DNA of 64,000 nucleotides from assembly GCF_001421885.1 (NCBI RefSeq), contig NZ_LMLH01000004.1:55326-119325 (forward strand), written 5' to 3'. Of the stretch, positions 34,517 to 43,290 are shown piece by piece. The notes under the pieces are model-generated. The model made no database searches and was not told the DNA's origin. It was given only the letters and a program-made list of their open reading frames with translations. This stretch comes from Pseudomonas sp. Leaf48. Its GTDB lineage: Bacteria; Pseudomonadota; Gammaproteobacteria; Pseudomonadales; Pseudomonadaceae. The position numbers and the translations under genes were made by a program. Within the stretch, counting starts at the first letter, position 1. Each line of letters opens with the position of its first letter.

Positions 34517-34990
34517 TCAAGCAGGCAAATGCTCCAACGGCAAAGCCCCCGGGGTCTTCACCGTATGAATCGCAAAGTTGCTGCGGATATCGCTCACGCC
34601 GGGCAGCGTCAGCAACCGGCCAGTAAGAAAACGGTCATAGGCGCGCAGGTCCGGCACCACCACTTGCAGCAGAAAATCCGACTCCCCTGACACCAGGAAC
34701 GCCGATATCACCTCGGGCAATGCCGTCACTGCCAGGCGAAAGGCCTCGGCCTGTTCATCGTTATGACGCTCGACCTTGACCCCGACAAACACGGTCAAAC
34801 CCAACCCGACTTCATCCCGATCCAGGTTGGCCTGGTAACCGCGAATTACCCCAGCCTCTTCGAGCATCCGCACCCGGCGCAAACAGGGTGAGGCCGACAG
34901 GCCGATCTCGTCAGCCAGTTGCACATTGCTCAGGCGACCGTCCCGTTGTAGCGCGGCGAGAATCTTGCGGTCGTAGGCATCCAGTTTCAT
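34517..34990 (-). CDS. Lrp/AsnC family transcriptional regulator
   Basis: A 157-residue feast/famine regulator. The helix-turn-helix occupies residues 1-60 (DAYDRKILAALQRDGRLSNV, QLADEIGLSASPCLRRVRML), followed by the RAM ligand domain (VGVKVERHNDEQAEAFRLAV, SGESDFLLQVVVPDL). It is divergent from a LysE-type exporter gene, a classic arrangement in which the regulator senses an amino acid and switches on its export. The ligand is unknown. Confidence 0.92.
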   Translation of the reverse strand: MKLDAYDRKILAALQRDGRLSNVQLADEIGLSASPCLRRVRMLEEAGVIRGYQANLDRDEVGLGLTVFVGVKVERHNDEQAEAFRLAVTALPEVISAFLVSGESDFLLQVVVPDLRAYDRFLTGRLLTLPGVSDIRSNFAIHTVKTPGALPLEHLPA

Positions 34991-35135
34991 GGTTTGGCAG
35001 ATCCTGATGGTTGAACCTTTCTTTAATGGCAGGTTATGCCAATCCAGTGCTCTTTAGAAGCTGACTACGCAACCACCTGCCCTGCCCTTCAGCCCTAGAC
35101 TGGCCGTACCGAATCGACAACGAATGGGGTGCTAC

Positions 35136-35765
35136 ATGACAGGGCTCTGGCTGTTTTTCCCGGCACTGGCAGTGATTTACCTGCTGCCCGGGCCGGACAT
35201 GATCTTGCTGTTGCAGACGGGGGCCCGCCAGGGCAAAGGTGCCGCGCTGGCCACGGCGGTAGGCCTGGCTGTCGCCCGGGCCTGTCACGTGGCGCTGGCG
35301 GCATGGGGACTTGCGGCGTTGTTCAAGACGGCGCCCTGGACGTTCGACGTTGTGCGCCTGGCAGGTGCTGCGTACCTGTTGTGGATCGGCATTCAGTGCC
35401 TGCGAACCACGATGTTGCCGAGCCTCGGCGGTGCTGACCCGAGCGGTGAAAAACCGCGCTGGAGAACAGCAATCCAGCGCGGCCTGCTGACCAACCTGCT
35501 CAATCCCAAGGCGTTGCTGTTCTGCTCGGTGCTGCTGCCGCAGTTCATCGATCCGCAAGCCGGGTCGGTGCTCGGTCAATTTGCCAAGCTGGGCTTGGTG
35601 CTGGTCGCTGTCGGCCTCATGTTCGACACCGCCTACGCCCTGGTCGGCGCGGCGCTTGGCCGCTGGCTGCAACGCAGCCCCTCAGCCCAGCGCCTGCAGC
35701 AGTGGCTGTTCGGCAGCCTGTTGATCGGGTTCGCGGTGCGGCTGACCTTCGTGCAACAGGCTTAA
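35136..35765 (+). CDS. LysE/RhtB family amino acid exporter
   Basis: A 209-residue inner-membrane protein with about five or six hydrophobic segments. The family start AVIYLLPGPDMILLLQTGAR followed by QGKGAALATAVGLAVA and the central TNLLNPKALLFCSVLLPQF are diagnostic. It should export an amino acid or homoserine-like compound. The ATG at 35136 has GGGG upstream; 35124 is the alternative. It is controlled, most likely, by the divergent Lrp-type regulator. Confidence 0.9.
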   Translation: MTGLWLFFPALAVIYLLPGPDMILLLQTGARQGKGAALATAVGLAVARACHVALAAWGLAALFKTAPWTFDVVRLAGAAYLLWIGIQCLRTTMLPSLGGADPSGEKPRWRTAIQRGLLTNLLNPKALLFCSVLLPQFIDPQAGSVLGQFAKLGLVLVAVGLMFDTAYALVGAALGRWLQRSPSAQRLQQWLFGSLLIGFAVRLTFVQQA

Positions 35766-35768
35766 GCC

Positions 35769-37895
35769 CTACCGAGCCTTGCGGCGCCGATGACTGATCA
35801 ACAACACCGCGGCAATGAGCCCGACGCCACCGAGCAGCAGCGGCGTCTTGTAGGGCCGCAACGCCGAACGCGCGGCGTCGGTCACTTGGGTCACGTAGCG
35901 CTTGTCGGCGTTCTCGAAGTCGGGATACGGGCATTGATGACCGAAGTTGGCCGCCCATTCCACGTATGGCCCTTCCTTGACGTAACGCTGGTACAGCGCT
36001 CTTTGGTCCGCAAGGCTGCTGTTCCAGCCCGACGCCTCGCACAGCACGGCGGCAAACGCCTGGCTGGTATGCGGCAGATTGTCCGCGGCTCGACTGGCCA
36101 GCGCCGTGGCCACAAAGCGATAGTGATAACGTTCCTCAGGCTGAGCGGCACTGGCCTGCTGGCGCTTCACCTCGTCTTCAGTCACTAGCGGGCCGACCTT
36201 GAGCTCAGTGCTTCCCAGGCTGAAATTACCACCCAACGTGGCGTAGTCCGGCGCCATTTCATAGCCGAGAATGTCCATCCCCCACTCCCGCGCCGTCCAC
36301 GCAGCATTGAACAGCGCAGCAGCGCGCCGGGTCGGCCACCACGCCGAATCGGCAGTCTGACGCTGCTGGCCATACAGCCTGGCCTTGTTCTGCAAACCGG
36401 GGTTATCGAAATACGCCGGCGCCTGCTCGTAATGCCCTTCACGCAACAATCGCCGCCCAAGCAGATTTCGCAGGCTCGCAGCCACCGGCAAGGGCACGTA
36501 ATTGTCGCGATCCTGCTGGCTGAGCACCGGTGGTGCCGGCACCTGAGTGTCGACGTACTGCTTGAGCTCTTCGAGGGTCAACACCCGTTCAGCGACGGTG
36601 GCCGCGTCGAACCAGTAGACGCCCTGGCTGCGATAGAGTTGATCGAAGGCTTGCAGGTAGTCTCCCCGTTGCAGGGCGAGAATTGCGCTTTCACCCTCGA
36701 CCCGACATTTGGGCGCAAGCGCTTCGTAATCGAAGTCCGGAGTGCGTCGCTCGCCCCACGCCTCACTCTGTGGGAAGGCCTGGGCCGCCTTGGCATATGC
36801 TGCGGCCGCAGCGCTTTTATCGCCTTCACGCACGGCCAGTTTTGCCCGCAGCCACCACGCCAGCCCGCCATCTCCGGCATGTTCGAGGAAAGCCTTGGCA
36901 CTGGCGTAATCGCCCTGCTGATAATTCATCGCCGCCAGTCGATCGGCGTTTTCAAGGCTGCCGCGAGTGGTGTTCTGCAACGTCTTGACCAGTTTCTTCT
37001 GGTTTTCCGGTTCATCACCAAATGACCAGCCGAGTCGACTGATCAGCGACGCAGTCACCAACTGCTGCACCGGTTTACCCTTGAGCAGTTCGGCGAGTTG
37101 GTCCTCTGGCATCGCCGCCAGATCAGCCATCAACAGTTTCAGCGAACTGTAGCCCACTGCCGATCCGTGGAGATTTTGCGCGGCATAGAGCTCGATTGCC
37201 CGGTTCCAGTCGCCAGCTGTGCGCACCACCCGGGCTTCCTCACCAAGGCTGGCGACACCCAGTTCCAGCGGGTCACTGAAGCCATCGATGCTTAGCTGTC
37301 GAGTTTGCTCGAAGGCCTTTCGAGCTTGAGTCAACAGGTCGGGGTCGGCACCCGCCTCTGAACTCAGGGCGAACAGCGCCCGCCCTAACGAGTACGCCGC
37401 CCAGGTGCTGCGCAGCGGGCGTTGATCCATCGGCAGCGCCAGTACTTTCTGAAAGTAGTCGGCAGCCAGCTCACGGTTACCGGCGTTGAACGCCACGGCA
37501 CCGGCCAGATAGAACCTGTACTCGGCCGGCAGGTTCGAACCTTGCTCTACAACTTGATTGGCATCCGTCAGGCTGCGCAGTTGTTGCACCAGCGCTTGCT
37601 GCTCAGGCGTCAAGCCAGCCTGTTCGGCTGCACTGCGCTGATCGGCATAATCAGGCGTATCGCCGTAGCTGTAATCCGGATTATGGGTGGCGGCCGTGAC
37701 GTTTTTCAGCCCCGCGATGGCCTGGCCGAGGCGACTGATCTCGAAAGCGAAGTTGCCTTCCGGCAGCTCTGCAAGCGACTGCCCACGGTTGTCCAGCAGA
37801 CGCATGGGGAAGTCCGGACCGCAGGCCAGAGCCGACCCCAGCGGCAGGCTGAGGCTCAGGCACAGCAAATGACGCGGCCAATTACGGGTGAACAT
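35769..37895 (-). CDS. Large exported TPR-like protein of unknown function
   Basis: A 708-residue protein. A signal peptide (NWPRHLLCLSLSLPLGSALA, followed by CGPDFP) leads into a long helical region with tetratricopeptide-like repeats (YLAGAVAFNAGNRELAADYF, AMNYQQGDYASAKAFLEHAG, AKLAVREGDKSAAAAAYAKA). Near the C-terminus is one membrane helix (TPLLLGGVGLIAAVLLI) followed by RRRKAR. Most of the protein should face the periplasm, anchored at its end. AAGGAGG 5 bases before the ATG is a near-perfect ribosome site. Its start overlaps the end of the DUF3142 gene by 14 bases, so the two are translated together and probably work together. I do not know the function. Confidence 0.75.
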   Translation of the reverse strand: MFTRNWPRHLLCLSLSLPLGSALACGPDFPMRLLDNRGQSLAELPEGNFAFEISRLGQAIAGLKNVTAATHNPDYSYGDTPDYADQRSAAEQAGLTPEQQALVQQLRSLTDANQVVEQGSNLPAEYRFYLAGAVAFNAGNRELAADYFQKVLALPMDQRPLRSTWAAYSLGRALFALSSEAGADPDLLTQARKAFEQTRQLSIDGFSDPLELGVASLGEEARVVRTAGDWNRAIELYAAQNLHGSAVGYSSLKLLMADLAAMPEDQLAELLKGKPVQQLVTASLISRLGWSFGDEPENQKKLVKTLQNTTRGSLENADRLAAMNYQQGDYASAKAFLEHAGDGGLAWWLRAKLAVREGDKSAAAAAYAKAAQAFPQSEAWGERRTPDFDYEALAPKCRVEGESAILALQRGDYLQAFDQLYRSQGVYWFDAATVAERVLTLEELKQYVDTQVPAPPVLSQQDRDNYVPLPVAASLRNLLGRRLLREGHYEQAPAYFDNPGLQNKARLYGQQRQTADSAWWPTRRAAALFNAAWTAREWGMDILGYEMAPDYATLGGNFSLGSTELKVGPLVTEDEVKRQQASAAQPEERYHYRFVATALASRAADNLPHTSQAFAAVLCEASGWNSSLADQRALYQRYVKEGPYVEWAANFGHQCPYPDFENADKRYVTQVTDAARSALRPYKTPLLLGGVGLIAAVLLISHRRRKAR

Positions 37896-39075
37896 TCGAA
37901 CCTCCTTGATCAATGTGTGCGCAGCGAGCCCAACCGATGGCGCGCTGCCCGCCGGCCGCAATTCGACCGTCGCGCAGGCGCGTGAAGGTAAGCATCTGCG
38001 GTTGCTGTTGCAATGTATAACCGGCCAATGCGTCGGCACCTTCGCAACCCTGCACCGCCAGCGTCAGGCGTTCGGGCCAGGCGCTGTCGAGGTTGCCCTC
38101 ATTGTTGATGCTGATGTCGTAGAGCCCGTCCTGCGCCGAAAGCTTCAAGCCCAGACGACTGTCGAGGGTTTCACCGCGTGCGACAGCCGCCAAAGTCGTC
38201 AGGCTCCAGGCCCTGCGGTCAGTGACCAGTGGCAGGCGAAACCAGATCAACCCGGCCAGATGAGCAGGAGGATCAGCGCGCAACCGGGCGCCAAGTTCGC
38301 TCAGTTGCAGCGGGTCGGCCAACAACTCACGGCGTTTGCCAACCCTTTCGATAGGCACCTCGCTTTCCACGACGGGTGCGCCAGCGTCTCCCGGCAACAA
38401 CGCCACGCCATAAGCCGGCAGGGCCAGATAAAACGGCTTCCTGGTGATGCGGCTCCAGGCCCAGGCCCATTGGCGCGCTTGATCCGCGTCGAACAATCCG
38501 CGCCGCGGATCGCTCACCGCATGCACCTGTAATACGCTACTGTCGACCGTCGCCAGCAACGCCGGCAATTCAGGGCTGTCGAGCCAGGCCGGCAAAGCGG
38601 TGATGCTCAGTGGCAAGGAGGCCGGCAATGCGGCGCGCAAATGCGCTAGAAATTCGCGGTAAACCGGTAGCCGGGCGCTGCCCGCATCGTGGTCGATTTC
38701 CACCCCGGAGAGCACCAGACCCTGCCCTTGCCAATCGCTAAGTACCTGCTGGATCTGCGCCGTGACCTCGTCCCGATCCAACTTCTTTAGCTGCCCGTCC
38801 AAACGAATCACTGCAATCAGCGGTCGGCCATCTCGCTTGAGCAGCGTCGGATCGATTCGTGCCCGGCTCCAGCCAGCCTGGGAAAACGCCTGCAAGGCCA
38901 GCACACGCAAGGTCGAAAAATCGTCGTGGCTGTCGCGCAGCGCGGCGTCATGGGCTGGCGTCCATTGCCGTTGCCAGACATACAGTTGTTGATCGAGCGG
39001 CGGCGCGTCCTGACGCTCGCAACCGTTGAGCAACAGCACTGCCAGCAGAACGCTCAAGCGGGTAAAAAATGCCAT
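37882..39075 (-). CDS. DUF3142 family lipoprotein
   Basis: A 397-residue predicted lipoprotein: MAFFTRLSVLLAVLLLNGCE has the lipobox LNGC at residues 16-19. The mature part matches the DUF3142 layout, which resembles a TIM-barrel glycoside hydrolase: YVWQRQWTPAHDAAL, PLIAVIRLDGQ, LSGVEIDHDAGSARLPVYRE and FYLALPAYGVALL. The segment VEIDHD is where family members carry acidic residues. A role in polysaccharide handling is possible but unproven. It is the first gene of a pair with the TPR-like protein and starts just beyond the terminator of the polysaccharide operon. Confidence 0.8.
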   Translation of the reverse strand: MAFFTRLSVLLAVLLLNGCERQDAPPLDQQLYVWQRQWTPAHDAALRDSHDDFSTLRVLALQAFSQAGWSRARIDPTLLKRDGRPLIAVIRLDGQLKKLDRDEVTAQIQQVLSDWQGQGLVLSGVEIDHDAGSARLPVYREFLAHLRAALPASLPLSITALPAWLDSPELPALLATVDSSVLQVHAVSDPRRGLFDADQARQWAWAWSRITRKPFYLALPAYGVALLPGDAGAPVVESEVPIERVGKRRELLADPLQLSELGARLRADPPAHLAGLIWFRLPLVTDRRAWSLTTLAAVARGETLDSRLGLKLSAQDGLYDISINNEGNLDSAWPERLTLAVQGCEGADALAGYTLQQQPQMLTFTRLRDGRIAAGGQRAIGWARCAHIDQGGSNVHP

Positions 39076-39098
39076 GAATAACCTTGTTCCTGAAATGC

Positions 39099-39122
39099 AA
39101 AAAGGGCCTCTCAAGGCCCTTT
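39099..39122 (-). terminator. Rho-independent terminator of the polysaccharide-modification operon
   Basis: Read on the minus strand: AAAGGGCC, loop TTGAGA, GGCCCTTT and further T. It lies 19 bases past the last methyltransferase stop. Confidence 0.85.
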
Positions 39123-39140
39123 GTCGCTCTGCTCGTTACC

Positions 39141-39977
39141 CTACGCATCCATTGGCTTGCGGGCAATGATCACCTGACTTTTTGCCACGACCGCGTCCAG
39201 CGCCTGTTTGATCTGGGCACCCCGGGGCGAGGACAAAACCGCCTGCCAGGTGTCGGCCCAATGGTTGAGCAACGGATGGTCGGCGTTGCTGAAATCGACC
39301 TTGGCTTCCCAGAACAACAGCATCCACATCGACCAATAGAACCCGTACTGGCTATGGCTGATGACTTCCAGGCCGGCGTCGCTGACCATCGCCTTGAATT
39401 GCTCTTCGCTGATGATGCGAATGTGGTTGGGCTTCTGGAAATACTGCGGCGCGGCGATATCTTTTTGCAGATCTTCAGAACTCGGGTGCGGAACGCTGAG
39501 CAAATACAGTGCCCCGGGCTTGCCCACCCGCACCAGCTCGGCGAGGAACTGCGCCGGGTCGTCGACATGCTCGATGACTTCAGTAGACACCACCCGGGTG
39601 GCGGTGGCATCGGCAATCGGTAGCGGATTGCAGTCCGTGACGTGGCACTCGACGCCCCGCGCCGGCGTGTCGCTCAGGCGCTGGCGAGTCGCTTCGACCT
39701 TGGCGCCATCGATGTCGGCAATGATGATGCCGGCTCCGCGCATAGCGCAAAAGTGCACATTGCCGCCATCTCCGCAGCCGACATCCAGCAGCGTGTCATC
39801 AGCCGTCACCGGGAAGCCTTTGAATAACTCGCCGGTCTCCTCGTTGAACCAGCCACTGAGCATCGCATCGTGCAGACCAAGCATGTACGGATCGACCTTG
39901 TCGGCAACCGGCGCGACAGGCTGCGTCGGGGCCGGTGCAGGCGTCGCCGCCGTGAGTTTCTTCAAAAGGCTCAGCAT
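39141..39977 (-). CDS. SAM-dependent methyltransferase (polysaccharide modification), last gene of operon
   Basis: A 278-residue class I methyltransferase. The SAM loop is TLLDVGCGDGGNVHFC, followed by IIADIDGAK and STEVIEHVDDPAQFLAELVR. The N-terminus carries an Ala/Pro-rich tail (ATPAPAPTQPVAPVA), then the segment GLHDAMLSGWFNEETGELFK that it shares with the other methyltransferase of this operon, so the two are paralogues. A likely task is O-methylation of a sugar of the A-band polymer or of its cap. GGAG lies 7 bases before the ATG. The upstream acyltransferase frame runs 179 bases into it. Confidence 0.85.
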   Translation of the reverse strand: MLSLLKKLTAATPAPAPTQPVAPVADKVDPYMLGLHDAMLSGWFNEETGELFKGFPVTADDTLLDVGCGDGGNVHFCAMRGAGIIIADIDGAKVEATRQRLSDTPARGVECHVTDCNPLPIADATATRVVSTEVIEHVDDPAQFLAELVRVGKPGALYLLSVPHPSSEDLQKDIAAPQYFQKPNHIRIISEEQFKAMVSDAGLEVISHSQYGFYWSMWMLLFWEAKVDFSNADHPLLNHWADTWQAVLSSPRGAQIKQALDAVVAKSQVIIARKPMDA

Positions 39978-41124
39978 GAGGTGGCTCCAGAGGATGGGAC
40001 GGCGGTTCGTGCGTACCGAGGCGCTTGACCAGAGCGGTACCACGGTTGCGCATAGGCATTTCGATAAAGCGGTAATTCAGTTCACTGAGCACTACGATCA
40101 GGCCGAAAGCGATCAACAATGTGAGGACCGGATGCCCGGCAGGGCTCGGCATGCCAGCGCCCTGCAAGCGAAAGATCAGCTCACGCACCAGTTGATAGGC
40201 CGGAATGTGAATCAGGTAGATACCGTAGGAGCGGCTGCCAATCCAGGCCATCAACCGTTGCAATTGGCCGGCTGGCAACAGGTAATCGCGGTCGTAGGAA
40301 GCTATCCATACCAGCAGCGCGCTGAGCACGGCGATCGCGCCGATGCGGTAACTGACAAAGGTGAAACGATCGGTGGCCATGTAGCTCAACAGCATGCCGA
40401 CAACAATGAACGTCGACACGCCCGCCCATGGATGACGCAAAAAGGTCGGCTCCCAGCGCCGGTAGCCCGGCTGAGCGCTCCACATCGCCAGCAGCACACC
40501 GAGGGCCAGTGCATCGGTACGAACGACCATCAGCAAGGGTGTCCGCAGGGTGAACAGCTGCACGGCGACCAATGCCAACAAGGCCCACACCAGATGTTTG
40601 CGGCACAGCAGAATCAACAGCGGAAACAGCAGATAAAACTGCTCTTCCAGCGACAGGCTCCAGTACACAAAACTGCTGCCGTATTCGTAATGAAAGAAGC
40701 TGTCGGCGAAGCGGAAATTGGCGTACTGAAACACCCCCGCCAGGGTGGCTTGCAGGTTGGCGTACAGTGAACCGAACGCCCCCGAGCGGTTGAGGAACAC
40801 ACACGCCAGCAGCATTAACGCCAGCCACAACCAGGCCGATGGCAACAGGCGAAACGCTCGTCGCAACCAGAAATTACGCGTCTGTTCCCAGTACTCCTGG
40901 CGCGTGCTGCAACCTTGCAGCGCGGGTATCAGGCTGCGAGCGATGACGAATCCGGAGATCGCAAAAAACAGGTCGACGCCCCACCATGGCTGCGCCCATG
41001 CATGGATTTTTTCCAGCGCTGGCACGGAGTCGGTGAACAACGATCCCTGCAAATGATGGAACAGGACACCCAGCACCGCGATAGCGCGCAGTACTTCAAT
41101 GTCCATGATCCGTTTAGCGTTCAT
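39799..41124 (-). CDS. Membrane acyltransferase (acyltransferase 3 / OafA type)
   Basis: A 441-residue protein with about ten membrane segments. The N-terminal block MDIEVLRAIAVLGVLFHHLQ, then WWGVDLFFAISGFVIARSL, and later WSLSLEEQFYLLFPLLILL and SRSYGIYLIHIPAYQL are the hallmarks of acyltransferase 3 enzymes that O-acetylate surface sugars. GGAGGG 5 bases before the ATG supports the start at 41124. The transmembrane domain ends near residue 365; the last 60 residues are read out of frame through the start of the next methyltransferase gene and look like non-native sequence. Confidence 0.85.
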   Translation of the reverse strand: MNAKRIMDIEVLRAIAVLGVLFHHLQGSLFTDSVPALEKIHAWAQPWWGVDLFFAISGFVIARSLIPALQGCSTRQEYWEQTRNFWLRRAFRLLPSAWLWLALMLLACVFLNRSGAFGSLYANLQATLAGVFQYANFRFADSFFHYEYGSSFVYWSLSLEEQFYLLFPLLILLCRKHLVWALLALVAVQLFTLRTPLLMVVRTDALALGVLLAMWSAQPGYRRWEPTFLRHPWAGVSTFIVVGMLLSYMATDRFTFVSYRIGAIAVLSALLVWIASYDRDYLLPAGQLQRLMAWIGSRSYGIYLIHIPAYQLVRELIFRLQGAGMPSPAGHPVLTLLIAFGLIVVLSELNYRFIEMPMRNRGTALVKRLGTHEPPSHPLEPPHAEPFEETHGGDACTGPDAACRAGCRQGRSVHAWSARCDAQWLVQRGDRRVIQRLPGDG

Positions 41125-41989
41125 GACGGCCCTCCGCATTCAGCGGCTTGCGGGCAATGATCACCTGGCTCTTGGGCATGAAGCGGTCGAGCGTCTGCTT
41201 GATGGCCAGTCCGTCTGGACGAGCCAGCAGGTCCTGCCAGGTTCGCGCCCAGCTTTCCATCAGCGGTGGGTACGGTGCCTGAATCCGGTCGCGTACTGCG
41301 CCGCCCGGATCACGCCCGGCGGCGCGCTCACTGGCCCAGAAAAAAATCATGCCCATCACCCAGAAGAATCCACTGGCCTGACGATGCTCGATCACCAGTC
41401 CCGCGTCCTCCACCAGGGCGGCAAAACGCTCCGGGGTGAAAATCTGTACATGGTTGGGCGCCTGGTAATAACTGGCCGGGGCGATGCCTTGCTGCAAGTG
41501 CTCACCGACGGGTGCCGGCACACTGAGCAGATACTGCGCGCCGGGGCGGCCCATGCGCACCAGTTCGGCCATGAATGGCTCGGGCTGGTCGATGTGCTCC
41601 AATACTTCCATGCACACCACCTTGCTCGCGCAACCATCGGCCAGTGGCAATGGCAGGCTGTTGCTGACCAGGCCCAGATTCGGCTTGCTGCTTAGCGCTT
41701 CAATTTGCCGGGCGAGGTCGCGCACCTTGTCCTCTTCACTGTCGGTGAAAATCACCGATGCACCCTGGCGCACCGCAAACAAAGACGCCACACCCTCGCC
41801 ACAACCAACATCAAGCAAGGTGTCATCAGCAGTTATTGCAAAGCCCTTGAGCAGTTCGCCGCTGTCATTGAGAAACCAGCCGTCAAGGACAGCGTCATGC
41901 AAGCCAACATCCCGCGGCGACAGACAATCGAACGGAGCTGGCGCAGGCAGTGGTGCCGGGCGAAATCGTGCAAGCAGACGGCGGATCAT
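41114..41989 (-). CDS. SAM-dependent methyltransferase (polysaccharide modification)
   Basis: A 291-residue class I methyltransferase, paralogue of the last gene in the operon. It shares GLHDAVLDGWFLNDSGELLK and ITADDTLLDVGCGEGVASLF, then has VVCMEVLEHIDQPEPFMAEL. Its start overlaps the upstream glycosyltransferase stop (ATGA), and its end overlaps the acyltransferase start by 11 bases, so translation is coupled. Equivalent genes next to the A-band locus in P. aeruginosa (PA5455-PA5459, from memory) affect common polysaccharide antigen; methylrhamnose formation is the favoured idea. Confidence 0.85.
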   Translation of the reverse strand: MIRRLLARFRPAPLPAPAPFDCLSPRDVGLHDAVLDGWFLNDSGELLKGFAITADDTLLDVGCGEGVASLFAVRQGASVIFTDSEEDKVRDLARQIEALSSKPNLGLVSNSLPLPLADGCASKVVCMEVLEHIDQPEPFMAELVRMGRPGAQYLLSVPAPVGEHLQQGIAPASYYQAPNHVQIFTPERFAALVEDAGLVIEHRQASGFFWVMGMIFFWASERAAGRDPGGAVRDRIQAPYPPLMESWARTWQDLLARPDGLAIKQTLDRFMPKSQVIIARKPLNAEGRHER

Positions 41990-43290
41990 GCGTCAGAGGC
42001 TTCCACGGAGGGTGCCCGGAGCTGTTGCAATCGCTGTTCGAAAAATGTCCGCAGTCGCGCTTCGGTGCCGGCCTGGCTGCAGAAACGCTCCAGACTGCTG
42101 ACCGCATGAGCCGACATGCTGGCGTAGCGTTCGACATCGGTTTTCGCCACGTCATAGCTGGCGCGATAGGCCGCACACAAGGAATCCCAATCCGTCACGT
42201 AACGCAGCGTGCGATAGGCCGCCCGGGGATCGTGGGGCCAGGACGTCAGCTCATCAGTGGAGTCGACGATGAAGGCATTATCGTTATCGACGTAATCGGC
42301 CATCGCTGTATTGAGGGGCGCGATCGCCGGCTTGCCGCAAGACATGAACTCCATCAGCGGCATGCACTGCCCTTCGCCGTAAGAGCTGTTAACCACGTAA
42401 CTGGTGGCCTGGACCAGCCTCTCGTAATCAACGTCTGCCAGATAGCCGTGGATCAGCACGATCCGGCACTGGTACGACTGATTTTTGTAGACGTGATGCA
42501 GCATGTCGTTCAACGCGTTGGCGATGTCATGGTGAGTGAGTTTCAGCACCAGAGTCGCATCGGGGGTGTCGCGGAAAACCGTGCAGAACGCGCTGATCAT
42601 GTCCTGCCAGTTCTTGCGCCCGTCGTAAGGATTGAACACCGAGGTGTAGACCACGCCCTCAAGCTGCAACTGACAATCCTGCGGCGGCCCGGCAAAGGAG
42701 ATCGGGGTTCCTTCGCGCAACGCTGGCGGACCATAGGGGCGCAAATCCGTAGTGCGGCTGTCGATCAACAGGCCACGCAGGTTAAGCCGCACCGGATCCA
42801 CCACCGGACGCTTGGTCAGGTGCTCGCCCCGTGCGGCAAAGCGATCCCACACCGGCGCCGCGATGGCGCAGATCGGATAATCGGCGCCCATCACATCGCG
42901 CACGGCATTTACCGTGAAGGTCGAATGGGTTATCGCGCGCCCGGATGCACCCAGCACCATGCGCCAGTCATGGCGGGGTTCGCCCTGCCAGCTTTCAGTG
43001 GGGATGGTGCTGAACTCCCAGGCGAACACCGGGATGGTCGGGCACGCGTAGTGAACCGGCGTGCGATGGGGCGGCGAGAACGACAGAAAGACGCAGTCTT
43101 CGCCACGGCTCAAGCAATCGAAATACAGGCGATCGACCATTTCCTCAGGGTTGCTGACTTCGATGACCTGACCCAGTCGCTCCAGCACCGGGCGGAACTC
43201 CTTGAGGACAAAGTAGTAGCTGTACTCGGGCTTTCCCAGGTTCTGCTGGATGTTGCTCTTGTTGGTTTCCGAATGAATGATGATCAGCAT
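41986..43290 (-). CDS. Glycosyltransferase (GT4-like), second of paralogous pair
   Basis: A 434-residue GT-B glycosyltransferase. The C-terminal donor domain shows SVFNPYDGRKNWQDMISAFC, a variant of the usual RKN block, then ATLVLKL, RIVLIHGYLADVDYERL and VNSSYGEGQCMPLMEFMSCG with the conserved Glu. The N-terminus (LIIIHSETNKSNIQQNLGKP followed by EYSYYFVLK) is strikingly like that of the upstream gene. It probably adds a sugar to the A-band polymer or its cap; donor and linkage are unknown. It overlaps both neighbours by a few bases. Confidence 0.85.
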   Translation of the reverse strand: MLIIIHSETNKSNIQQNLGKPEYSYYFVLKEFRPVLERLGQVIEVSNPEEMVDRLYFDCLSRGEDCVFLSFSPPHRTPVHYACPTIPVFAWEFSTIPTESWQGEPRHDWRMVLGASGRAITHSTFTVNAVRDVMGADYPICAIAAPVWDRFAARGEHLTKRPVVDPVRLNLRGLLIDSRTTDLRPYGPPALREGTPISFAGPPQDCQLQLEGVVYTSVFNPYDGRKNWQDMISAFCTVFRDTPDATLVLKLTHHDIANALNDMLHHVYKNQSYQCRIVLIHGYLADVDYERLVQATSYVVNSSYGEGQCMPLMEFMSCGKPAIAPLNTAMADYVDNDNAFIVDSTDELTSWPHDPRAAYRTLRYVTDWDSLCAAYRASYDVAKTDVERYASMSAHAVSSLERFCSQAGTEARLRTFFEQRLQQLRAPSVEASDA

